From Eutreptiella sp. 'Long Island Sound 2002' (Eukaryota > Euglenozoa > Euglenophyceae > Eutreptiales > Eutreptiaceae), in assembly GCA_964036045.1 (NCBI GenBank), contig OZ038380.1, positions 173,093,529 through 173,157,528 on the forward strand: DNA of 64,000 nt, written 5' to 3'. The translations under genes were made by a program, and so were the position numbers. The notes under the pieces are model-generated. The model was not told where the DNA came from, searched no databases, and saw only the letters and a list, made by a program, of their open reading frames with translations. Every line of letters begins with the position of its first letter. The stretch's first letter is position 1. Shown one piece after another: positions 1 to 11,378 of this stretch.

Positions 1-85
1 ACGTGCTGGTCACGCACACACCGCCGTTGGGGAGGGGGGACCGGGCTCACGGAGGCCCGGTTCGGGAGCTCTCCGAAGGCCTGGG
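1..85 (+). CDS. Metallophosphoesterase (MPPED-like), internal exon, partial at window edge
   Basis: Reading from base 3 gives a peptide beginning VLVTHTPPLGRGD. This matches the conserved (L/M)THGPPLG-x-D segment of MPPED1/MPPED2-type calcineurin-like phosphoesterases, where the His is a metal ligand. A good donor (ggGTACCT) falls at 85/86. Joining 85 to the acceptor at 14439/14440 keeps frame and continues into the family's C-terminal motif. The open frame runs on to about 320, but that stretch no longer resembles the family and is probably intron. The gene starts outside the window. The family match is visible; the exon boundary is inferred. Confidence 0.5.
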
Positions 86-317
86 GTACCTGTTCGGCCA
101 CATGGGGCGCCGCCATCAGCAGTACTCGAAGAAACTGCCGGACGTGTTCCCGGACAAGCAGAACAGTACCACATTGCCCGACGGCAGCCCGGCGGGCGAT
201 GAGGAGTTGTTGAAGCGGTGTGTGCAAAGTTCCCCGACCAGCCCAACGGTCCCTTTCCGAGGGCCGTCCGGAAGGATCCAGATTTTTTTTTTTGTTTGTA
301 CTAAGGGACGGGGATTG

Positions 318-412
318 TAGACGGCGGTTGGGTGGGTAATCGCCGGCGGTTTGGGGTTAACCCACGGGGGTTGGCGGATAACCGATGGCGGTTGGAGGAT
401 AACCGTGAGCAT
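318..412 (+). repeat. Short GC-rich minisatellite (ggcggttgg motif)
   Basis: Diverged ~19-bp units built on ggcggttgg and gataaccg are repeated four to five times. The same motif appears in reverse complement at 57085-57190. The region to 1328 contains no recognisable gene; its ORFs lack any domain signature. Confidence 0.5.
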
Positions 413-1328
413 TCTACTGTGTGAGTGTGGCGAGGGATTTCTTTTTTTTTCCCTTGCTTTCCTAACGGACGGCCCTGCCCCTTGCCCGCCCAGCCCTGCC
501 TCGCCGTTTCCGACCCCTCTCAGCCCTTCCCAACCCCTACCCAACGGCCCGACCTATCCAATCCGACTCAGACTTGTTGTCTTCATTCATCTGCCGTCGT
601 CACGACGAATCAAGTCCGTCGCCAGCGTGGGAGATGGCCCGCATGGGCGCCCTGATTCTCAGTCTGACCGCATGATGTCTGTTAACAAGACCACTAACTA
701 ATACACATCTACTGAACAAAGCAATGAACCCCTTGCAGGGCCTTCCCAACCTCCCACTGCCGTCCCCCACTGACCTTAGTGATGTTGGCTGCTGTCACAC
801 ACAGAACTCAGTAGGAACCAGCTGTGTCCCCCGTCCCACTCAGTAAGACCCAGCGCCTTCTCATCACGGCTGACCTGGGGTGCCGGTGGCAAGCCAGCCC
901 AAAAAAACCGCCCCTCCCCAACCGTTCCAGACCCCCCCTTCCATGTGGTGGTGGTGCATATCTTTTGCCAGGCTCTACGTCTACTGCCCCCAAGCCCATC
1001 CCCTGCTGGAGGTTCATGGACCTCTTGCTTTGTGTTGAAATTTGGGAGGTGAGTGCGGCAATGGCAGTGCACCTCACGGTCGGTTTCTCCATGAGGTTCC
1101 GCCCGGGCCGGAGTTGCTGATGGGTGTGGTTGTGGTTATCAGTGTGTGCCACAGGGCTGTCACTGTAGCAGTGGGTGGGGGGTGGGGGGCGACCTGAAAA
1201 TTGCTCCGGGGGGGGCGGGGGGGGGGGGGCGCCCGCCGAAGGAGGGGGGGTGTTGGAGAAATGGGCTTCTATGCCGGGCCCTTTGTTTTGTGTAACAATT
1301 GAAGCTGGCACCAAAGGCGCTGGAACAC
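413..1328. other. No gene recognised
   Basis: This is C/T-rich and G-rich sequence with scattered short ORFs on both strands and no recognisable protein motif. It includes a long interrupted G-run at 1207-1230. It lies within the predicted phosphoesterase intron. Confidence 0.4.
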
Positions 1329-2168
1329 AAATCACCTCGAAGAGAGGTTGTTAGGTCAAACACAGGCCCTGGCGTCGTATGCCCCCTCTTTTTGGGGCTG
1401 TTCGCATAGCATACCCTAAGTTGTGGTATCGGATGTCTGACCCCTTGTAAACTCCTCATTTTGAGACAGAAAATGATCCCCCAATGAATTTTTTGATTTC
1501 GACCCCCCTCCCCCACCTGTACCCAGGTACCCCTTTTTGGGTGGGTGTGCGTGTGTTTTCTTGTACATGGACCCCCTAAGCCATGGCGGGGTCCCAGGTC
1601 CAAACTCCGGGCACCCCCCATTGGCCCCCTTATGGGCCCTTGCTGGTAAGGACTTTGCCGTTTTCACGCTTTCACATAGGCTGTTTAGTGGCACCTGAAA
1701 TCACCTCAAAGAGAGGTTACTGGATCAAGCGCACCTGAAATCACCTCAAAGAGAGGTTACTGGATCAAGCGCAGACGTGGGTGTCGTATGCCCCCCCTTT
1801 TTGGGGTTGTTTGCGTAGCATACCCCAAGGTATGGTTTCTGACGTCTAACCCCTTGTACAACCATCATTTTATGACCAAAAATGACCCCCAAATGATCTT
1901 TGGAATTTGACCCCTGCCCCCCCCCCCCCCCCCCCGCACCTGGGTACCCCTTTTTTTTGGGGGGGGGGGGGGTCAAAACTACTTTGTTCACTGTGGCTGC
2001 TGTGTGTGTATCTGGACCTGGACCTGGCTCTTGAAGAACTTTTTTCTTGTACATGGACCCCCTAACCCATGGCGGGGTCCCGGGTCCCAACTCTAGGTCC
2101 CCCAACCGGCCCCCCCAAAATGGCCCCTTGCCAGTGAGGACGGCCGTTTTCACAATGGGTAGGCTGTT
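1329..2168 (+). repeat. Fragments of the cacctcgaagagagg inverted-repeat family
   Basis: Left-end sequences (aatcacctc-g/a-aagagaggtt) occur at about 1331, 1698 and 1739. The last two are a 41-bp tandem duplication. Each is followed by the family body: a pyrimidine tract, a 'gcatacccc' block and 'ccccttgta'. This gives two degenerate head-to-tail copies (about 1329-1690 and 1738-2168), both lacking the right end found in the fuller copies at 19.3, 23.2 and 39.9 kb. No gene is seen. Confidence 0.6.
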
Positions 2169-3350
2169 GAGTGAAACCGGAAAATTTTTCAAAATTGGAT
2201 TTTTTCTGAAACCCTTCCGTTGCCCCTAGGATGGGTTTGGGTGATCATTTGGTGACAATACGGGTACTTGAGCACCCATAGGGACCCACGTAGTGGCTGG
2301 TAGGCCTATGTTACCTGTGCCGCCATGCCCCCCCCCCCCCCCCCCAAAAGCCCCAAATTTGCTGTTGTGTAGGCTACTTTTAGTGACACTTGAAAAAATT
2401 CCCAACTTCGGCTTTTTCTGAAACCCTTCTGTTGCCCCTAGGGTGAGTTTGGATCATTTGGAGACAATACACGTACTTTAGCACCCGCGGGGACCCACGT
2501 AGTAGCCACTAGGCCCATGTAGCCCCAGCCATGGGCCACCCAAAAGCTTCAAATTTGCAGTTTGTTGGTGGTTCGGTAGCATTTTGTGTGTGCACAAACT
2601 ATTTTCAAAACAAAGTTTTTGATATTTTGACCATTCACAATGATGAAATATCCTATATAAAACATGACCCTGTTTGTGTGCTTTGCACCCTATGTGGGTG
2701 TCTTGGGGCGGCTCCCAAGGGGGCTGGGGCAAAACCTGCTTACGCAGTTTTCCAACCTCGCCGGCTCAAAAATGGAAAGTTCCGAAACTGATTTTTTTTG
2801 ATGTTCTGACCATCCAAAATCATCAAATATTCTATGTAGAGCATGTTTTAGACCCTGTTTGTGTGGTTTTCACCCTATTTGGGTGTTTTTTTTCGTGGGG
2901 GGGGGTGGAGGGTCCCAAGAGGGCTGGGGCACAACCTGCTTATGCAGTTTTCTAGCCTCTAGGCTGTTTAGTGGCACGTGAAAGGTTTTAAAATTCGATT
3001 TTTCATGAAACCCTTTCGTTGCCCCTAGGATGGGTTTGGGTGATCATTTGGTGACAATATGGGTACTTGAGCACCCATGTAGTGGCTGGTAGGCCTATGT
3101 TACCCGTGCCATGGGCCCTCCTAAAGCCCCAAATTTGCTGTTGCGTAGGCCGTTTAGTGACACTTGAAAAACAATTTCACATTTCGACTTTTCCGAAATC
3201 CTCCAGTTGCCCCTAGGATGGGTTTGGGTGATCATTTGGTGACAATATGGTAACTTGAGCGCCCATGGGGACCCACATAGTGGCCACTGGGCCCATGTAG
3301 CCCTTGCCATGCCCCCCCCAAAAGCTTCAAAATCGCTGTTTGTAGGTGGT
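2169..3350 (+). repeat. ~195-bp repeats, four copies in two pairs
   Basis: Copies start near 2169, 2368, 2963 and 3157. Each contains 'aggctgtttagtg', a T-rich stretch, 'gatcatttggtgacaata' and 'gcacccatggggacccac'. Between the pairs (about 2560-2960) lie two copies of a different repeat with 'gtaaagcatgttttagaccc' and 'cacaacctgcttatgcag'. A reverse-complement copy of the first unit lies at about 6075-6205. No coding evidence. Confidence 0.65.
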
Positions 3351-3601
3351 TCAATGGCAATTTCGTGTGTGCACAAACAAGCACTTTCCACGCTCTACAG
3401 GTTAAAAATGGAAAATTTGGCAAATTTTTTTTTGATATTGAGACCACTCACAATGATGAAATATGCTATGTAAAGCATGTTTTAGACCCTCTTTGTGTGT
3501 TTTTCGCCCTATTTGGGTGTGGGGGGGGGGGGGGGCTCCGAAGGGGGGCGAGGGTACAACCTGCTTATGCAGTTTTCTAGCCTGGGCAGCTCAAAAACGG
3601 A

Positions 3602-4424
3602 AATCACCTCGCAGATCGGCGATGCCAATGGCGGTTAGATCAAAGCCAAACAGGCATACATAACCCCCCCATTTTGGGCTGATTTGGGCCTATTTGTGTG
3701 CCCTACCCCAAGGGGTAGAATTGTTAGTTTAACCCCTTGTAAAATCATTATTTTGTCCAATGAACGCATCCCCCAACTATCCACTGTGAAAACGGTCAAG
3801 TCCTCACTAGCAAGGGGCCATATAGGGGGGGGGGGGGGCGACTGGGGGTACCCGGAGTTGGGACCCGGGACCCCCGCCATGGGTTAGGGGGTCCATATAC
3901 AAGAAAAAAGTTCCGCGGGACCCAGCTCCAAATACACACACGTTTTACCCCCCCCCCTCCCCCGAAAAAGGGGTACCCAGGTGCGGGGGGGGGGGTACGG
4001 GGGTCAAAATCCAAAAAATCATTGGGGGATCATTTGTGGTCCTAAAATGATGATTTTACAAGGGGTTAGATGTTAGAAATCATACATTGGGGTATGCTAC
4101 GCGAACAACCCCGGGACCCCCGCCATGGGTTAGGGGGTCCATATACAAGAAAAAAGTTCCGCGGGACCCAGCTCCAAATACACACACGTTTTACCCCCCC
4201 CTCCCCCGAAAAAGGGGTACCCAGGTGCGGGGGGGGTACGGGGGTCAAAATCCAAAAAATCATTGGGGGATCATTTGTGGTCCTAAAATGATGATTTTAC
4301 AAGGGGTTAGATGTTAGAAATCATACATTGGGGTATGCTACGCGAACAACCCCAAAAAAGGGGGGTACACGACGCTCGCGCCTACGCTTGATCTAACAAC
4401 CTCTCTTCGAGGTGATTTTGTGGA
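3602..4424 (-). repeat. Inverted copy of the cacctcgaagagagg family
   Basis: The body of this family is read here on the minus strand, closing at 4400-4420 with 'acaacctctcttcgaggtg'. At the left, 'aaatcacctcg' at 3601 is a diverged end. It contains a recent internal tandem duplication (3866-4353). Confidence 0.55.
3866..4353 (+). repeat. Recent 246-bp tandem duplication
   Basis: 3866-4111 and 4112-4353 are near-identical. The differences I can see are homopolymer lengths: C10 versus C8 (the run following gtttta) and G11 versus G8 (the run following gtgc). It is a useful internal control for homopolymer instability in this assembly. Confidence 0.8.
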
Positions 4425-4899
4425 AATTGCCATTTTGGGGCATGAGTTTTTGGTCCGGACCCCCCTAGACCCCCCCCCCCCACTTGAAACCCACTTTTTT
4501 GAGGTTTTCAGGGAGGTGTGGTTGGGGGGGAGGGGCTAGAGGGTCAAAAAATGACCCCCCCCCTTTTTTTGGGTCGAAAATCATGAATCCTTTGGTTTTT
4601 TTTTCAACTTTGAGCCGAAAAAGTGTTTCCGGGTCCCGACTCTATGGGGTTTGTATGGGGCGGAGTGGGACTAGCGCTCATGCAGTTTTTGCACTTTTCA
4701 GCCATTTTTGCTATGTTGGCAGTGTTGGCGACCTCGGTGACCCCGTGGTACCCACTCTGAGGGGTGTGAGTGGGGATGTTGTGAAAGTATATGCCTACTA
4801 GGATACGAAAGGACGTTTTTTGCAGTCTGTAGCCTTGCTGAGGGCTGGTCACAACCCGTGCCAAAGACGCGAAATGATTGTTTCCACAAATAATGGCTC
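4425..4899. other. No gene recognised
   Basis: G-rich and C-rich sequence with short ORFs only. No domain or repeat of clear identity was seen. Confidence 0.35.
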
Positions 4900-6060
4900 A
4901 CATGATTGAATGGGCCACTGCACAACCTACTCGTGCAGTTTTTCACCCCAGGCAGCTCAAAAATCGAAGATTTGAAACTTATTTTTCTGATATTGTGACC
5001 ACACAATATGACCATCCAAGGTATGTAAAGCATGTTTTACGCCGTATTCATGTGTTTTTCACCTTATTTGGGTATTGGGTGCCGGGGGGGGGGGGGGGTC
5101 TCCCAAAGGATTGGTACACAACCTGCTGATGCAATTTTTCACCCTGGGCAGCTCAAAAATCGAAGTTTCCGAAACTTATTTTTCTGAACCCGTGATTACC
5201 TAAAATGGCCATCCAAGATATCTACAGCATGTTTTAGGCCGTATTTCCGTGTTTTTCACCTTTGGGCGCGGGGGGGGGGGTGTCTACGGGGGGGGGGGGG
5301 CTCCCAAGGGATTGGTACACAACCTGCTTATGCAGTTTTTCACCCTAGACAACTCAAAATTGGAAGTTTTCGAAACTTATATTTTTGACACCATGATCAC
5401 CTAAAATGACCATCCAAGGTATGTAAAGCATGTTTTAGGGCCGTATTTACGTGTTTTTCACCCTATTTGGGTATTGGGTGCGGGAGGGGGGGTCTCCCAA
5501 GGGTTTGGTACACAACCTGCTAGTGCAGTTTTTCACCCTTGGTAGCTCAAAAATTGAAGTTCTCGAAACTTATTTTTTGAATATTGTGATTACCTAAAAT
5601 GACCATCCGAGATACATAAAGCATGTTTTAGCCCGTATTTATGTAGTTTTTACCCTATTTTGTGTATTTTGTGTTTGGGGTAGATTCTCTGCGAGGTGGA
5701 CTTGCCAAATGCAATAGAATTTCCGAAACTGATTTTTTTGATATTTTGACCATCCAAAATGATCAAATATCCTATGTAAAGCATGTTTTAGACCCTCATT
5801 ATGTGTTTTTCACCCTATTTGGGTTTGGGGGGGGGGGGCTCTCAATGGGGCTAGGGCACAACCTGCTTATGCAGTTTTCTAGCCTCGGCAGCTCAAAAAT
5901 AGTCCTCCCTGTCCCCTCTTCGAGGTGTCTTGCCAAAGGCAATAGAATTTTTTTGACATTCTGACCATTCACAATGGTCAAATATCCTATGTAAGGCGTG
6001 TTTTAGACCCTATTCATGTGCTTTTCGCCCTATTTGGGTGTTTGGATGGGGGGGGGGGGG
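4900..6060 (+). repeat. ~200-bp satellite-like tandem array
   Basis: The unit contains 'cacaacctgcttatgcag', 'cagctcaaaaat', 'gaccatccaa', 'gtaaagcatgttttag' and 'caccctatttggg', ending in a G-run. Successive 'acacaacctgct' starts at about 5115, 5318 and 5511 give spacings of 203 and 193 bp. Related units occur at 2580-2960, 3360-3600 and, reversed, on both sides of the retrotransposon at 6351-12156. Confidence 0.75.
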
Positions 6061-6242
6061 GTGGCATGGCTCGGGCGACGTGGACCTAGCGGCCACTACG
6101 TGGCTCCCCATGGGCGCTCAAGTACCCGTATTGTCACCAAATGATCACCCGACTCCAACCCAGAGGCGACACAAGGGTTTCGGAAAAGGTCAAATTCGAA
6201 AAAACAATTCTATTGCCTATCGGGCAGACACCTCGAAGAGAG
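5911..6242. repeat. Pair of inverted family right ends
   Basis: At about 5914-5950, 'cctcttcgaggtg' is followed by 'gcaatagaatt'. The same sequence is inverted at about 6206-6240. The ends face each other, as in the terminal structure of the elements at 19.3, 23.2 and 39.9 kb, with ~250 bp of unrelated satellite between. Confidence 0.5.
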
Positions 6243-6350
6243 AGGGAGCACAATCAACCAATCAATTAGTTAGTCACGAAATCATTCAAAGCCCTCCATC
6301 CCCCGTCCAACACCCAAATAGGGTGAAAAACACACAAAGAGGGTCTAAAA

Positions 6351-6436
6351 CCCCTGTTTGTTATGTCCCTTTTCGTTTACGAACAGGGGATCACTTCTAC
6401 TGTTTGTGTACAGATTTGTTGAAAATTTATTGTGTT
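6351..6436 (+). repeat. A1 terminal repeat of element 1
   Basis: An 86-bp sequence repeated at 11708-11794 with few differences (one is an extra C in a C/T run). It contains an imperfect inverted repeat, cccctgtttgt facing acgaacagggg, next to the outer end. It could be a recombinase-binding or promoter element. Confidence 0.85.
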
Positions 6437-6447
6437 TGTGAAGCAGC

Positions 6448-7152
6448 ATGCAGGTCTTCCGCTCCCCATTTAAGAGTGCGTCGTCTAAGGCCTCAGATCA
6501 AGGAGCTTCGGGCTTTGGGCCGGACGCGTCGGCGCTGGACACCAGCCAGATGTCGCCTGAGGAGCTGCGCGCGTTGCTGCAGTCCCAGCAGGAGGCGATC
6601 GGACATCTACAAGCTCGGTTGGAGAGCCTGGCCGTCGCGGAGAGAAATACGGTGCCGGACTTGACCACAGAGGCAGTGGAGCAGATGCTGGGGGGCGACA
6701 AAGTGGCCAGCTGGATGCGCCAGTCAGGCGAGGCACTGCGGGACTACGTTAGAAGCGCGAGTGCTGCCCCGGTCAGGCCATCCGACGTGATGGGCAATGC
6801 GATGGAATGCCCGAGGGGCGACAGGCTGGCCTACAGGATTTTGGGTAACATCCTCGACTCCCAGCAGGCGTACGCCCAGAGGTTCACGTCGGACTCCAAC
6901 AGTCGGGCGGACCCGTCCAACCTGCTGGATGCGATGAGCTGGCCAGATGCGGTCAAAAACGGGGGACCGTCCTTTAAGTATAAAGGCATCGACTTCGCCA
7001 TGCGACAAGGCGTCCTTCATTGGATGTCGAAGAAAGGAAGGTGGGTACCAATATCAGCCCGCCCGTCTGGTGACTGCCAGAGATGCGCAAAAGAGGGCGT
7101 CCCATCGGACCAGTTGAGGCACTGGCATTTCCAACGTCCCCACTGGTCTTGA
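6448..7152 (+). CDS. Gag-like protein of element 1
   Basis: A 234-aa intact ORF beginning 11 bp after A1. Residues about 35-68 are Glu/Gln/Leu-rich and could form a coiled coil. The C-terminus has a degenerate zinc-knuckle-like motif: C210-x2-C213, then HWH at 225-227. The equivalent gag at 27.8 kb has C-x2-C followed by HW-x3-CP; here the last Cys is Arg (R230). The residues before it (FKYKG, then GRWVP) match the other gags in the window (YFEV..GEWVR; FIYVKG). It is presumed to bind element RNA in a particle. The function rests on position and the Cys/His motif, not on a recognised family. Confidence 0.7.
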   Translation: MQVFRSPFKSASSKASDQGASGFGPDASALDTSQMSPEELRALLQSQQEAIGHLQARLESLAVAERNTVPDLTTEAVEQMLGGDKVASWMRQSGEALRDYVRSASAAPVRPSDVMGNAMECPRGDRLAYRILGNILDSQQAYAQRFTSDSNSRADPSNLLDAMSWPDAVKNGGPSFKYKGIDFAMRQGVLHWMSKKGRWVPISARPSGDCQRCAKEGVPSDQLRHWHFQRPHWS

Positions 7153-7293
7153 CGGGACTGCCCCCACTGCGGCAAGGCGGGATGGGGTTGGCCCTGTTGG
7201 TGTGAGGATTCCAGGTCCACGCGTCCAACCCCCACCCAACAGGCCTCACCTGCCGCCAGACCGACCTTCAGCGCGGCGGCGGCGGGGTGGGCA

Positions 7294-8090
7294 ATGGCGA
7301 TGGCGGCTGTTGGATCGTTTCGGGTGGCGGCCGTGGGCGTTCGTGGATGGGCCCCCAAGACGCAATCGAGATACCGTTCCGCTCTGTCCGCGGTGGCGAA
7401 ATTTGAGGGTACCAGAGCTTTGCGGACGCCGCTTACTGACACGCTATCTGAATTCTTGGCGTCAAGGGTCTCCATGGGACAGGCCAGATCCACCCTCAGG
7501 GGGTATGTGTCCGCGGTTCGAGCGGCAGAGGATGTTAGACTACTCCCGGGTTGTGTCCAGGCCATCCACTGGAGGATTTCGAAGTCTGGAAAACCGACAC
7601 CGGGGCACCATACCTGGGACCGGAGGGTCTCTGTCTCCTGTGGGCCAGAGCAATTTCGCCGGTTGAGCAGGCAGTGGCAGCATTGGCGAGCCTCAGTTGG
7701 CTCCTCTTCTTGCGAGTCTCTGAAGCGGTGTCCATCACGCCAGCGGGCTTGGAGAGTGATTCCGTGGTCCTGTTCGTCACTACCAAAGTGGGTGGCCACA
7801 GGGAAGTGCGACGGCCGCTTTATGAGTGGGGACGGTCGTGGGTCCGATTCCTCAGATGCTACGCCGAGGCCAGCTGCATCCCTGAAGGTCAACCGTTGGT
7901 TAGGGGAGGGGTTGAGGCAGTGGAGAGGATCTTCGCAGACCTCCTCCGTGATTCCCCATATAGTGGCCACCAATGGCATTCCCTGCGGCGGGGGGGCGCT
8001 GCCGCCGCCTTCCACCACTCCCCAAATGTGGCTTACTTCGTCTGGTGGGGGCGGTGGAAGAGGCTGGCCACAGCGTTGGAGTACGCTTAG
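7294..8090 (+). pseudogene. Tyrosine recombinase of element 1 (frameshifted)
   Basis: The N-terminal SAM-like DNA-binding half is read in one frame (7294 to about 7590: RGWAPKTQSRYRSALSAV, then HWRISKSGK). The catalytic half is read in another, from about 7600 to the TAG at 8088-8090. The catalytic half shows the full YR signature: Arg in LLFLRVSEA, a candidate Lys in TTKVGGH, HSLRRGGAA (H-x-x-R), WWGRW and the nucleophile in LEYA immediately before the stop. It would integrate the circular cDNA at a short core. The frame change between about 7585 and 7605 breaks the gene unless corrected or caused by a base-calling error. Confidence 0.85.
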
Positions 8091-8108
8091 GGCTACTCTG
8101 ACCCTGCG

Positions 8109-10829
8109 GTGGTTGGGGCTTTGGTGCTTCCATGGCCTGTTGGTGGCCAGGCTTCTGATAAGCGTTTGGCTGTGCCGTTGGCCGCCCTGTGGGGTGACCC
8201 CATGTATGCAAGCCCGGAGCGGAAGTCCACGAAGGCGACGATGGAGGTCTCAGTCCCGGTGCCTGCGGGCCCTGTGGTATCTCTTCCTGATATGGATGTG
8301 GCGACGAGTCGGAAGGAAGTGGACGACGTGGGGTCTGATTCGGATTCTTCGTCCGTCCCCTCGGAGTCTTCGGACTCAGATGTCTCCACAGCAAGTGCCC
8401 GTAACATCACCACAGGACCCAGTCCGTCCACTGGTCCAGAGGAACGCCCTCAACAATTCACGCCGGGATCCAAACCTCAGGTTGACGGGAGCGGCAGGAG
8501 GAAGCTGCGATCGAAAGGAGCCGGCATGGCACCGAGAGGCGGCGCAGCGGAGGTCGACGGCGCTGAGAAACCGAGGCCCAAGCGGCGAGTCGTTGGTCTG
8601 GGCGGTCCCTTATCTGTCCAGCGGCGTCATGCGACGAGCGCGCAGGTGGGCCTGGGTAGTGCAACAGCCCGACGACCTGCCTCCAAGAGGCGGCATCCTG
8701 ATGGGCCTCCAGTCGGGCGTGCCAGCAAAGTGGCTGTCCGTTCCCCGCCGGAGTGTAAGGATAAGGGCGGAGGAACGGAGACTGGCAGGGGTCGGGGGGG
8801 GGTCGCCTGGAAATTCGCCCCCCGCGGGGGAGACTCGCGAAACCCCATCTGCCTGTGACACGTCGATTGGTGGCCCAGTGCTGAGTTCGGCGCAGGGATC
8901 GCTGCGGGTGATCACGTTGGCGGATGGTGGGCCCCGCCCTCTGACTAGGGCAGACCTTTTGTATGTGCGTTCGGAACCAGTTCCGTTATTTGTCCACTTT
9001 TTGCAGGCGTTCTTTTCTTTCTTGCCCTGGCTCCACCGGGCTTTGTCTTGCGGGGTCTTGTTGCTCATGCGGCGACTCCATTTGTTTGTGCTACGTTTGT
9101 TCCTTACGTGCGAGGATTTTCGTTTACGGTCCGCACCGGATATAACTTTTAGCGCTTTGTCGGAATTTACAGCTGAATCCTGGCAGGCTCTTTTGCACCT
9201 TTCTACGTCCCCGGTGCCGCAGGTGGGAAAAGTTGACCCACAATTGGTGGAGAGGGGTTTGGGGGCGGTGGGTAACTACACAATTTCCGACGAACTGTGG
9301 TGTGAGTTGGCGCCCCCTGATTTCGAAGCATCGGTGTCGGATTTTCATTTGGAGAGAGAAAGTCGCTCTTCTACTAGGGAGGCTTTGGTGCTGCCCATGG
9401 TTAAGTGGTTGCTGCGTGAGGGAGTTGTTTCCATCATGGATGAAGGCTGCCCCATGGGGGCAACTTGCTGGCCGTTTGTGATCCCGAAGTCCACGGAGAA
9501 GGGATCCCTCATTTTTAATTTAGTTGAATTTAATGAGAGCTTGCATAAGCCGTTGTCTTTTTCACTGGATGGTTGGGAACAAATCTCCCAGAGGTTGGCG
9601 GAATGGCCGGCCGATAGGCCGTTGTTTTGTACACACGTGGATCTCAAAAATGCGTTTTGGAGTTTTAAATTGCCTAGACGGCACGAGAGGGCCTTTCGGT
9701 TCCGGGTGCGTTGGGAGGGGGTGGAGAGGGTTTTTTGTATGTCGCGGATGCCGTTTGGGTGGAAGCACTCCCCGCTGTTCTGTCAGACGGCGTTGGGGAG
9801 GATAGTGCGTCCCCTGGTCCCGGAGGGGTACATCCTTTTCCACTACCTTGATGATTTTTTTGATCCTGGGGCCGGATCCAGTGCGTTTGCATGTTGTCAC
9901 TGCGCGCGTGGTTCGGGCTTTGGAGGAGGCGGGGTTTATTGTGTCGGGCAAGAGTACACTGGACCCGGTTACGGAAATATTTTTCCTTGGAAAGTACATT
10001 AATTTAGGGGTGCGCACGATCCGTTCACATCCACGGGCTTTCCTCCAGATGTTCAATATTTGGCTACGGTTAGCCACGCGGTCGAGACCTTCTTCCCGGT
10101 TGCTCTCTAAAGCATTGGGCTTCATCCAATGGCACTTTAGGCCCCGTTTGGGGGGGGGGTCCGCTGCTCGCTGGGAGCTATTGTTGTGACCGCTGGGGTG
10201 GGTTTGAACGGCCTACGCCACTGAAGGTTTTGCATGGACTGTGTACAGCCATCGTACGGTGTATGGAAACATGGGAGCCGCCAATGCCGGCACGACTTGC
10301 TGTATTTCGTGCGCTATCTGCCACGCCCGATTTGTGGGCCGTTCGCCATTGTGTGATGTTCGGGGACGCTGCTTTGGGCGCCATTAGGTATAGGGGGGGG
10401 GCATTCGTACCGCGGTTGTCGGGTGTACGTTCCCAAGTTATTCCCCCGGCACGTCACACGCAGCAAAGCGCAGAGCTTTGGGTGTTGGTGTGGTTGGTGA
10501 GGCTGGCAGTTCGGCTGGGTTGGGGTTATGTGGTGTTGGTCACGGATTCACAAGTGTCCGCTTGCCAGTTTTTGTCCTTGCGGGCCTCTACGTGGTTGTC
10601 CCGGCAGCAGAAGTTGCTGAGGGCATTGGTTTTGAGACTACTGCAGATGGGGTTGGTTGTGGAGGTCAGGTTGGTGCCTGGCGCGTTGCAACCGGCTGAC
10701 CCGCCGAGTAGGTTGGATTCTAATTACCAATCTAGTATGCAGCGGGCGTGTAGCCGTGCTTTTCAACTCTGGCGGGTGTTGCTGGCGCACCCCCAAGAGG
10801 TGCGGCAGGTGGGTGGGTTGGTCCTGTGA
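8109..10829 (+). pseudogene. Reverse transcriptase / RNase H of element 1 (three frameshifts)
   Basis: A disordered Ser/Asp- then Arg/Lys-rich N-terminal region (8109 to about 8800) is followed by RT and RNase H. RT landmarks are CTHVDLKNAFWSF (first catalytic Asp), MPFGWKHSP and HYLDDF (YxDD box, at about 9843-9858). RNase H residues are in FGDAALG, SAELW, VTDSQ and PADPPSR. Frames change at G9 (8794-8802), T7 (9855-9861) and G10 (10150-10159), all homopolymers. Reading through these three gives one continuous RT-RH protein. No methyltransferase domain follows, unlike DIRS1/PAT. Confidence 0.88.
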
Positions 10830-10859
10830 GGCGTACTTGTTTTGGTTTCGTGAAATCAC

Positions 10860-11378
10860 ATGTTTCGCACGTTCGCGGTGTTCAGCGCTTGTGCCATGCC
10901 TGGACGAGGGAAGCGCCGCCGCCACCGGCGCGGAGGATTTTGTCACCGCCGGTCGGCGGCGGCGCTGCAGCGCAGGCGGGACCGTGCGCGACAACACCTC
11001 AGAGCTGTGTTGGAGAAGCGCCTTGCGTGGTGGCCGGTGAGGCGGATCTGGCTGGGTCTGGCTGCAAGGCTCGCCTTCTTACGGCCTTGCTCGAAGGATG
11101 ATGCTCCGGGAGTTCTAAAGCTAGCAGCACAGGACCTAGCGAACCGTCTGCGTGGAATTGCGGAGCAGGAGAAGACTCCGTCTGGTGATGTGAATGTTAA
11201 AGGCGCGGGCGGGGATCATTTGTGCCGCCATCGTTGGATCGTGCGGGTTGGGGGTAGTAGGTTGTTCCTGAGTCTCTCGTCGAACACGAAGACTGGGGGC
11301 CAGCGTCTGCCCTATATATGGGTCCAAGGGAAACAGGTGTTGGTTCGGCGAGTGTGCTTCATGTTCCACGCGTTGTGA
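10860..11378 (+). CDS. Uncharacterised ORF downstream of RNase H in element 1
   Basis: A 172-aa ORF in the same frame as RNase H, 30 bp after its stop. The first half is very Arg-rich (GRGKRRRHRRGGF and similar); the C-terminal half is more ordered (GGDHLCRHRWIVRVGG, then RLPYIWVQGKQVLVRR). I do not recognise a family. Its place before B1 suggests an element-encoded accessory protein or the old C-terminal tail of the RT polyprotein. Another overlapping frame (10657-11040) is also open, so coding is uncertain. Confidence 0.4.
   Translation: MFRTFAVFSACAMPGRGKRRRHRRGGFCHRRSAAALQRRRDRARQHLRAVLEKRLAWWPVRRIWLGLAARLAFLRPCSKDDAPGVLKLAAQDLANRLRGIAEQEKTPSGDVNVKGAGGDHLCRHRWIVRVGGSRLFLSLSSNTKTGGQRLPYIWVQGKQVLVRRVCFMFHAL

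Noticed and set aside
7294-9000. Treating the 902-codon frame 7294-10002 as one protein
   Set aside because: Only its ends are coding (YR N-terminus and RT). The middle is out of frame with the YR catalytic half and with the acidic/basic leader at 8109-8858, which are better coding candidates.
10638-11040. Alternative ORFs overlapping the end of RNase H in element 1
   Set aside because: The RNase H frame holds the conserved PADPPSR motif; the overlapping frames have only compositionally biased Arg/Ala/Pro stretches.
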